From assembly GCA_045533895.1 (NCBI GenBank), contig JAZSIT010000122.1, positions 1 to 6,048 of the forward strand: a stretch of 6,048 bases of DNA, in the 5' to 3' direction. Within the stretch, counting starts at the first letter, position 1, and every line of letters starts with the position of its first letter. This stretch comes from SFLA01 sp045533895. GTDB taxonomy: Bacteria > Bacillota > Clostridia > Oscillospirales > CAG-382. Of the stretch, positions 1-3,640 are shown piece by piece. The notes beneath the pieces are model-generated. The model made no database searches. It was not told where the DNA came from and saw only the letters and a list, made by a program, of their open reading frames with translations. The translations under genes and the position numbers were made by a program.

Positions 1-63
1 CGGGGTCCCTGCAAATGCTACCAGCATTTGTGGGGTGCGTTTCGAGGGCGCCGCCCCCTACAT
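1..63. repeat. Hairpin repeat copy 1 (core plus tail)
   Basis: This copy aligns without gaps to 2922-2984, with about five mismatches in 63 positions. Its first 37 bases are the core, shared also with 3045-3081. The core folds into a stem in which CAAATGCT pairs with AGCATTTG around a 3-nt loop. The stem extends outward through two G-T wobble pairs into CCC/GGG. The tail (38-63) is GC-rich and ends in CTACAT. The copy starts at the first base of the window, so the true left end may lie outside. It is downstream of the minus-strand lipoprotein gene and may be in its 3' UTR. No function is known to me; a REP-like or miniature mobile repeat is the likeliest class. Confidence 0.85.
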
Positions 64-100
64 TGGGTGTTCGCTAAAGCAAACATCAAATATTTTTGCG

Positions 101-128
101 TTTCGTTCTACAGTTTTTTACCGAGCGA
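101..128 (-). repeat. Stop-proximal motif, intact copy
   Basis: This 28-bp segment directly abuts the TAA stop of the lipoprotein gene (129-131). On the minus strand it reads TCGCTCGG, then TAAAAAA, then CTGTAGAACGAAA. Both halves recur next to the PPTase stop codon at 3025-3041 and 3084-3098, where a hairpin repeat core separates them. The sub-motif GGTAAAAAACTGTAGAA (minus strand, 106-122) also recurs with one mismatch on the plus strand at 2766-2782. Between this segment and repeat copy 1 lies an AT-rich stretch with a weak 6-bp hairpin (69-74 with 79-84). No intrinsic terminator for the lipoprotein gene is visible here. Confidence 0.7.
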
Positions 129-890
129 TTATTCGCCGTAGATTTCGAGTTCATCAATAAACATCCACGCGCCGCCGCTGTTCATGGTAAGTGCAAGACG
201 TACGTACTGTGCATTAGTTCCTTCGGGAGCTGCAACTGCAACCCAAGTTACGCAGTTTTCGCCGCCTGCGGTAACGTTAACCTTGCCAACGGAAGTCCAG
301 TTCTCGCCGTCATCGGAAACGAGCAGTTCGCCGGCAACGGGAGCCATAACGCCGGACCAGCCGGGACCGCCGTATACGTTTGCGCGAACACCGTATACAG
401 TCTTCTTTGCGCCGAGGTCAACAGTGGGAACAGCTACGCCGTTTTCAGCGTTGCAATCAGCAGCGCCTTCCCAGCAGTAGTAACCAAACCACTGACCTGC
501 CTGCCAAGTGATAGTGTCATCACCGAAAGCGGTTTCGATAACGCCGTCGGTAAGGTCGGCATCAATCCAAAAAGTAGAAATCGCAGCGTCGATATTGTTC
601 TGGTTCATAACCTCAAGACCGAGAGCGATATTGGTGCCGTTAAAGGAAAGGGTGGGGTCGTTTTCAGTAGCCTCGGGGCCTGCGGGTTCTTCGGAAACTT
701 CGTCTTCGGAAGCTTCGGGAGCAACGGAAGATTCATCATCTTCGGGGGCGGAAGACTCTGTGTTTTCAATCTCTTCGTTAACAGAAGATTCGGTAGCGGG
801 GGTAGAGTTGTCTGCAGGAGTTTCGTTGCACGCAACGAGACAAACTGCAAAAACCATAACAAGAGCAAGAATAAATGCTATTTTCTTCAT
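129..890 (-). CDS. Secreted lipoprotein with discoidin (F5/8 type C)-like domain
   Basis: This 253-residue protein is predicted to be exported and lipid-anchored on the outer face of the cytoplasmic membrane. Residues 1-20 form a signal peptide (MKK start, hydrophobic core) ending in the lipobox LVAC, with the lipidated Cys at 21. Residues 22-80 are a low-complexity acidic Ser/Glu/Pro/Thr linker, probably a flexible spacer across the cell wall. Residues 83-252 resemble a galactose-binding-like discoidin domain: a NIALG start, LTDG (113-116), VDLGAKKTVYGVR (157-169), VSDDGENWTSVG (191-202), and a terminal YVRLAL...WMFIDELEIYG. Such domains often bind carbohydrates, but no ligand can be read from the sequence. 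The start is supported by AAGGAG 8 nt upstream (complement of 899-904). It appears monocistronic, divergent from the ACT/PFL operon, with its own promoter at 930-958. No catalytic domain is present. Confidence 0.85.
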   Translation of the reverse strand: MKKIAFILALVMVFAVCLVACNETPADNSTPATESSVNEEIENTESSAPEDDESSVAPEASEDEVSEEPAGPEATENDPTLSFNGTNIALGLEVMNQNNIDAAISTFWIDADLTDGVIETAFGDDTITWQAGQWFGYYCWEGAADCNAENGVAVPTVDLGAKKTVYGVRANVYGGPGWSGVMAPVAGELLVSDDGENWTSVGKVNVTAGGENCVTWVAVAAPEGTNAQYVRLALTMNSGGAWMFIDELEIYGE

Positions 891-929
891 TTTGTTTTCT
901 CCTTTATAAAAGAATATTTACTGCCATAT

Positions 930-958
930 AATATACCATTTTATTTTACTAAAGTCAA
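930..958 (-). promoter_or_regulatory. Sigma-A-type promoter for the lipoprotein gene
   Basis: On the minus strand, TTGACT (complement of 953-958) and TATATT (complement of 930-935) are separated by exactly 17 nt. Each differs from the consensus hexamers by one base. The -10 lies about 40 nt before the ATG at 888-890, leaving room for a short leader with the AAGGAG site. Confidence 0.75.
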
Positions 959-982
959 GTTTAATAAATATACAAAAAACTC

Positions 983-1011
983 TTTCCAAATCCGTTTGTT
1001 TGTGTTAAAAT
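983..1011 (+). promoter_or_regulatory. Extended -10 promoter for the ACT/PFL operon
   Basis: A -10 element TAAAAT at 1006-1011 is preceded by TG at 1003-1004 (extended -10, TGnTAAAAT). A weak -35 TTTCCA at 983-988 is 17 nt upstream. Transcription would start near 1018, giving a leader of about 25 nt before the ATG at 1044. It is divergent from the lipoprotein promoter, with the two -35 elements only about 24 nt apart, so a regulator bound between them could affect both. Confidence 0.6.
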
Positions 1012-1043
1012 GAGCTATCAAAAGACCGTGGAGGTATTTTTTT

Positions 1044-1313
1044 ATGAAAGCAGTATTAACGGTTATCGGCAAGGACACTGTCGGCATCCTTGCAAAAATA
1101 AGCACTTTCTGCGCTTCCAAAAACGTAAACGTTACCGACGTTACCCAGACAGTCCTGCAGGATATGTTCTGCATGATAATGATGTGCGATATAAGCGGAA
1201 TTAACTGCGAATTCGGCTCCTTTGTTGACGAAGCGGCTGATATCGGCAAGGAGAATAATCTGCAGGTACACGTTATGCATAAGGATATTTTTGATTCCAT
1301 GCACAGAATCTGA
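1044..1313 (+). CDS. ACT domain protein, UPF0237 family
   Basis: This 89-residue protein consists of a single ACT domain, the usual size for UPF0237. ACT domains are small ligand-binding regulatory folds (beta-alpha-beta-beta-alpha-beta), often sensing amino acids. The first strand is residues 2-8 (AVLTVIG), followed by the Gly-containing ligand-site turn GKDTVGILAKIS (9-20). A helix, the VNVTDVTQTVLQDMFCMIMMCDI strand pair (28-50), and a second helix and strand (59-79) complete the fold. No enzymatic domain is attached. The start is supported by GGAGG at 1030-1034, 9 nt upstream. The stop TGA contributes to the ribosome binding site of the next gene, 11 nt away. The pairing with a UPF0210 protein is conserved in Firmicutes, so this is probably its regulatory partner; the ligand is unknown. 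Confidence 0.88.
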   Translation: MKAVLTVIGKDTVGILAKISTFCASKNVNVTDVTQTVLQDMFCMIMMCDISGINCEFGSFVDEAADIGKENNLQVHVMHKDIFDSMHRI

Positions 1314-1315
1314 GG
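1311..1315 (+). promoter_or_regulatory. Ribosome binding site overlapping the ACT stop codon
   Basis: TGAGG combines the stop codon of the ACT gene (TGA, 1311-1313) with a GAGG ribosome binding core (1312-1315) for the ATG at 1325, with 9-nt spacing. It supports that start and suggests translational coupling. Confidence 0.65.
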
Positions 1316-1324
1316 TAAAAAATC

Positions 1325-2683
1325 ATGATAGAAACAAGAGATATTCTTGAAACAATACAAATGATACAGGACGAGCATCTGGATATCCGTACCGTAACCA
1401 TGGGTATCTCGCTGCTGGACTGTATCAGCACGGATATTGATATTTCCGCAAAGCAGGTTTATGATAAAATTGCAAAAAGCGCACAGAATCTTGTCCCCAC
1501 TGCGGAAAGGATCGAAAAAGAATTAGGTATTCCCATCATCAACAAGCGGGTGGCGGTAACACCTATAGCGCTTCTTTGCGCCGCCGCCAAGGGCGACCCT
1601 ATAAAGTTTGCATACGCTTTGGAAAAAGCTTCCCGTGAAACCGGCGTAAACTTTATCGGCGGTTATTCCGCTTTGGTGCAAAAGGGCTTTGCGGCAGGTG
1701 ATATTCCCCTCATTAACTCTATTCCCCGCGCACTGGCGGAAACAGACCATATCTGCGCATCTGTAAATATCGGCTCTACCAAGGCGGGTATTAATATGGA
1801 CGCTGTGGGTCTTATGGGAAATATAGTAAAAGAAACGGCGCTCCTCACTGCTGACCGTGATTGTATCGGTGCCGCGAAATTGGTTGTGCTGTGCAACGCG
1901 CCGGAGGATAACCCCTTTATGGCAGGTGCGTTCCACGGCGTGGGCGAGCCGGATTGTGTTATTAACGTAGGCGTTTCGGGCCCCGGCGTTGTAAGAAGCG
2001 CAATAGCAAAAGCTCCCAAAGACGCAAGTATAAACGAAATTGCCGATATTATCAAGAAAACCGCCTTCAAGATAACCCGTATGGGTCAGCTTGTGGCATA
2101 TAAAGCATCGGAAAGTCTGGGCGTTCCCTTCGGAATTGTTGACCTTTCTCTGGCGCCCACCCCCGCTATCGGGGATTCGGTTGCCCATATTTTGGAGGAA
2201 ATGGGTCTTTCCTGCTGCGGCGCGGCAGGCACAACAGCGTGTCTGGCAATGCTTAACGATGCGGTTAAAAAAGGCGGCGTAATGGCGTCCAGCCACGTAG
2301 GCGGTCTGTCCGGCGCATTTATCCCCGTCACCGAGGACGCAGGTATGATCGCCGCAGCACAAAGCGGTTGCCTCACCATCGAAAAGCTGGAAGCAATGAC
2401 AGCAGTGTGTTCTGTGGGTCTGGATATGATAAATATCCCCGGCGACACCACTGCAGAGGTTATTTCCGGCATTATCGCAGACGAGGCGGCTATCGGTATG
2501 GTCAACTCCAAGACCACCGCAGTCCGCGTCATCCCCGCCATCGGCAAAAAAGCAGGGGAGGAACTAAATTTCGGCGGTCTCCTCGGCGGCGGCCCCGTAA
2601 TGAAGGTAAATACAGCTTCACCCGAAATATTCATTCACCGCGGCGGAAGAATCCCTGCACCTATACAAAGCCTTAAAAATTAA
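1325..2683 (+). CDS. PFL family protein (UPF0210/DUF711)
   Basis: At 452 residues this matches the usual length of the UPF0210/DUF711 family, whose known structure has a pyruvate formate-lyase-like fold; no reaction is firmly established for it. Family features in order are VTMGISLLDC (24-33), KRVAVTPIALL (74-84), FIGGYSALVQKG (110-121), HGVGEPDCVINVGVSGPGVV (204-223) and MGQLVA (253-258). Further on are FGIVDLSLAPTPAIGDSVA (269-287), CCGAAGTTACLAMLNDAVKKGG (297-318), SSHVGGLSGAFIPVTEDAGM (322-341) and IIADEAAIGMVNSKTTAVRV (383-402). The Gly/Ala-rich loops fit a cytoplasmic small-molecule-binding protein; no signal peptide or membrane segment is visible. I see no canonical C-terminal glycyl-radical motif, so pyruvate formate-lyase chemistry should not be assumed. 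It follows the ACT gene after 11 nt and ends just before a terminator. Confidence 0.9.
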   Translation: MIETRDILETIQMIQDEHLDIRTVTMGISLLDCISTDIDISAKQVYDKIAKSAQNLVPTAERIEKELGIPIINKRVAVTPIALLCAAAKGDPIKFAYALEKASRETGVNFIGGYSALVQKGFAAGDIPLINSIPRALAETDHICASVNIGSTKAGINMDAVGLMGNIVKETALLTADRDCIGAAKLVVLCNAPEDNPFMAGAFHGVGEPDCVINVGVSGPGVVRSAIAKAPKDASINEIADIIKKTAFKITRMGQLVAYKASESLGVPFGIVDLSLAPTPAIGDSVAHILEEMGLSCCGAAGTTACLAMLNDAVKKGGVMASSHVGGLSGAFIPVTEDAGMIAAAQSGCLTIEKLEAMTAVCSVGLDMINIPGDTTAEVISGIIADEAAIGMVNSKTTAVRVIPAIGKKAGEELNFGGLLGGGPVMKVNTASPEIFIHRGGRIPAPIQSLKN

Positions 2684-2691
2684 AAACCACC

Positions 2692-2723
2692 AAAAATCCG
2701 CACACAATGCGGATTTTTTATTT
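2692..2723 (+). terminator. Intrinsic terminator of the ACT/PFL operon
   Basis: AAAAATCCGC (2692-2701) pairs perfectly with GCGGATTTTT (2709-2718) around a 7-nt loop and is followed by TATTT. It starts 8 nt after the PFL stop codon. Confidence 0.9.
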
Positions 2724-2781
2724 CACACTAATGTCTGTAATAAAATTTTCGCGGAACAGAGCGATGGTAAAAAGCTGTAGA

Positions 2782-2840
2782 AACCATCTTTCGCGAGCGG
2801 GGAGCTGTAGTATTCTACAGCCTCCCGAGCGAAAGTGGTT
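2782..2840. repeat. Long imperfect palindrome
   Basis: The arms pair as AACCA/TGGTT, CTTTCGC/GCGAAAG, CGGG/CCCG and CTGTAG/CTACAG, with small bulges and a TATT loop at 2811-2814. It lies between the two opposing terminators, so it is probably outside both main transcripts. Its right arm read on the minus strand (TCGCTCGG...CTGTAGAA) resembles the stop-proximal motif at 101-128, with a 4-nt instead of a 7-nt gap. It could be a repeat element or a protein-binding site. It has no U-tract and is not a typical terminator. Confidence 0.7.
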
Positions 2841-2850
2841 AGAAACGGGA

Positions 2851-2887
2851 AAAACAAAAACTTCCGTAGATTCTTCTACGGAAGTTT
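2851..2887 (-). terminator. Intrinsic terminator of the gyrA-PPTase operon
   Basis: On the minus strand a perfect 12-bp stem (AAACTTCCGTAG with CTACGGAAGTTT, 2858-2887) with a 6-nt loop runs into the T-tract TTTTTGTTTTT. It lies 213 nt beyond the PPTase stop codon, so a transcript reaching it would carry repeat copies 2 and 3 in its 3' UTR. Confidence 0.88.
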
Positions 2888-2921
2888 ACCTTTTATTTGT
2901 CATTAAAGCGGACCGTCAAAG

Positions 2922-2984
2922 CGGGGTCCCTGCAAATGCGACCAGCATTTGTGGGGTGCGCTTCGAGGACGCCGGTCCCTACAT
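2922..2984. repeat. Hairpin repeat copy 2 (core plus tail)
   Basis: This copy is the same length as the one at 1-63. Core 2922-2958 has a CAAATGC/GCATTTG stem extended by wobble pairs into CCC/GGG. The tail (2959-2984) can form a small GGAC/GTCC hairpin around GCCG. It is followed by an AT-rich spacer flanked by the inverted repeat CGGGAAA/TTTCCCG (2986-2992, 3018-3024), then by the stop-proximal motif. Confidence 0.88.
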
Positions 2985-3024
2985 ACGGGAAATTGCTTTA
3001 CATAAACTTTATATTCTTTTCCCG

Positions 3025-3098
3025 TTTCGTTCTACGGTTTTAATCGGGGTCCCCGCAAATGCGCCCAGCATTTGTGGGGTGATTTTTTTACCGAGCGA
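3025..3098 (-). repeat. Stop-proximal motif, interrupted copy
   Basis: The left half (3025-3041) matches 101-117 with one A/G difference. The right half (3084-3098) matches 114-128. Between them sit hairpin core copy 3 and a few flanking A/T bases, absent from the intact copy. The right end lies 2 nt from the PPTase stop codon (3101-3103), matching the position of the intact copy beside the lipoprotein stop. Confidence 0.7.
3045..3081. repeat. Hairpin repeat copy 3 (core only)
   Basis: Only the 37-bp core is present, without the 26-bp tail. It has the strongest stem of the three: CCCCGCAAATGC against GCATTTGTGGGG, with a single G-T wobble and a 5-nt loop. It is flanked by T-runs (TTTT on the left, seven T on the right), consistent with insertion into a T-rich target. 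Confidence 0.85.
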
Positions 3099-3100
3099 AA

Positions 3101-3637
3101 TTACTCGTTTCCGGCGAGGGCGAAGATATATTCACTACTTCCCGGAAAAGACACGTTAAACTTCTTCACCGGCACGCCGTTAACCTTTGCGTTAAAGCGC
3201 TCGCCGTCGGAAACGGTAAAGTTTGAGAAATCCGAAAGACCTTTTCCGGTATATTTTGAATACGCCTCCTTGCGCACCCACACCTTTGCGAAAGCGATAG
3301 GGTCGCTGTCGTTATCACGGACATATTCAGCCTCCTCCTCGGTGAAGAAGCGTTCTGCGATAGCAAGGTAATCGGGATGGTTATTATCGTTAAAACGTCC
3401 CAGATACTCGCCGTCGATACCGACAGGCTTGTCCGAGAACACCACGACCATAACCGCGCCGGTGGTGGTAACAGACACGTATTTTTTGTCTATACCCTTA
3501 ACGGACGGCTTGCCGCGGTTACCGTAAACCACCTCAACATCGGGGTTTCCGAAATGTTCTCTTGCTTTTTCGGTAACCAGCGCATGGCGCTGTTCTCTGT
3601 CTGCTATGTTATCAAGTACATAAGTTTTAATAGCCAT
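3101..3637 (-). CDS. 4'-phosphopantetheinyl transferase, Sfp-like
   Basis: This 178-residue cytoplasmic enzyme is predicted to transfer the phosphopantetheine arm of CoA to a serine of an acyl or peptidyl carrier protein. Visible family motifs are GKPSV (42-46), VGIDGEYLGRF (72-82) with the D75-x-E77 metal pair, FFTEEEAEYV (97-106), and FAKVWVRKEAYSKYTGKGL (116-134) with W120, K123, E124 and K128. It is shorter than Sfp (about 220 residues), mainly at the N-terminus. The segment where the family usually has a Ser-His-x-Gly-type loop reads SVTTTG (55-60), so the CoA-contacting His is replaced by Thr58. The start is supported by GGAGG 8 nt upstream, inside gyrA, and the gap to gyrA is 3 nt. No carrier-protein or synthase gene is in the window, so the target (fatty-acid ACP or other) cannot be told. 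Confidence 0.85.
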   Translation of the reverse strand: MAIKTYVLDNIADREQRHALVTEKAREHFGNPDVEVVYGNRGKPSVKGIDKKYVSVTTTGAVMVVVFSDKPVGIDGEYLGRFNDNNHPDYLAIAERFFTEEEAEYVRDNDSDPIAFAKVWVRKEAYSKYTGKGLSDFSNFTVSDGERFNAKVNGVPVKKFNVSFPGSSEYIFALAGNE

Positions 3638-3640
3638 TAT

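Larger units (their letters stand above)
2684..3100. other. Gene-free convergent intergenic region rich in inverted repeats
   Basis: These 417 bases between the two converging operons hold no credible gene. They contain the plus-strand terminator (2692-2723), a small competing inverted repeat (GATGGT 2763-2768 with ACCATC 2783-2788), and a long palindrome (2782-2840). They also hold the minus-strand terminator (2851-2887), two hairpin repeats (2922-2984, 3045-3081) and a 7-bp inverted repeat (2986-2992 with 3018-3024). The plus-strand reading that is open across this region lacks a ribosome binding site and encodes the repeats, so I do not call it. Confidence 0.8.

Noticed and set aside
64..100. 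Terminator for the lipoprotein gene
   Set aside because: The only hairpin (69-74 with 79-84) has six pairs including one wobble and no U-tract follows on the minus strand.
96..1013. Long plus-strand open frame opposite the lipoprotein gene
   Set aside because: It overlaps a well-supported minus-strand gene with signal peptide, ribosome binding site and promoter. The translation has no recognisable domain and runs through the promoter region.
1523..2362. Long minus-strand open frame opposite the PFL gene
   Set aside because: It is a shadow of the UPF0210 coding sequence: cysteine- and histidine-rich without a family match, and with no ribosome binding site.
2922..3081. CRISPR-like array
   Set aside because: Only two repeats are close together, they differ in length, the spacing is 123 bp, and there is no regular spacer or cas gene.
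2707..3159. Plus-strand open frame across the intergenic region
   Set aside because: It starts inside a terminator, reads through the palindrome and both repeats (the repeats give similar peptide segments), and ends inside the PPTase gene.
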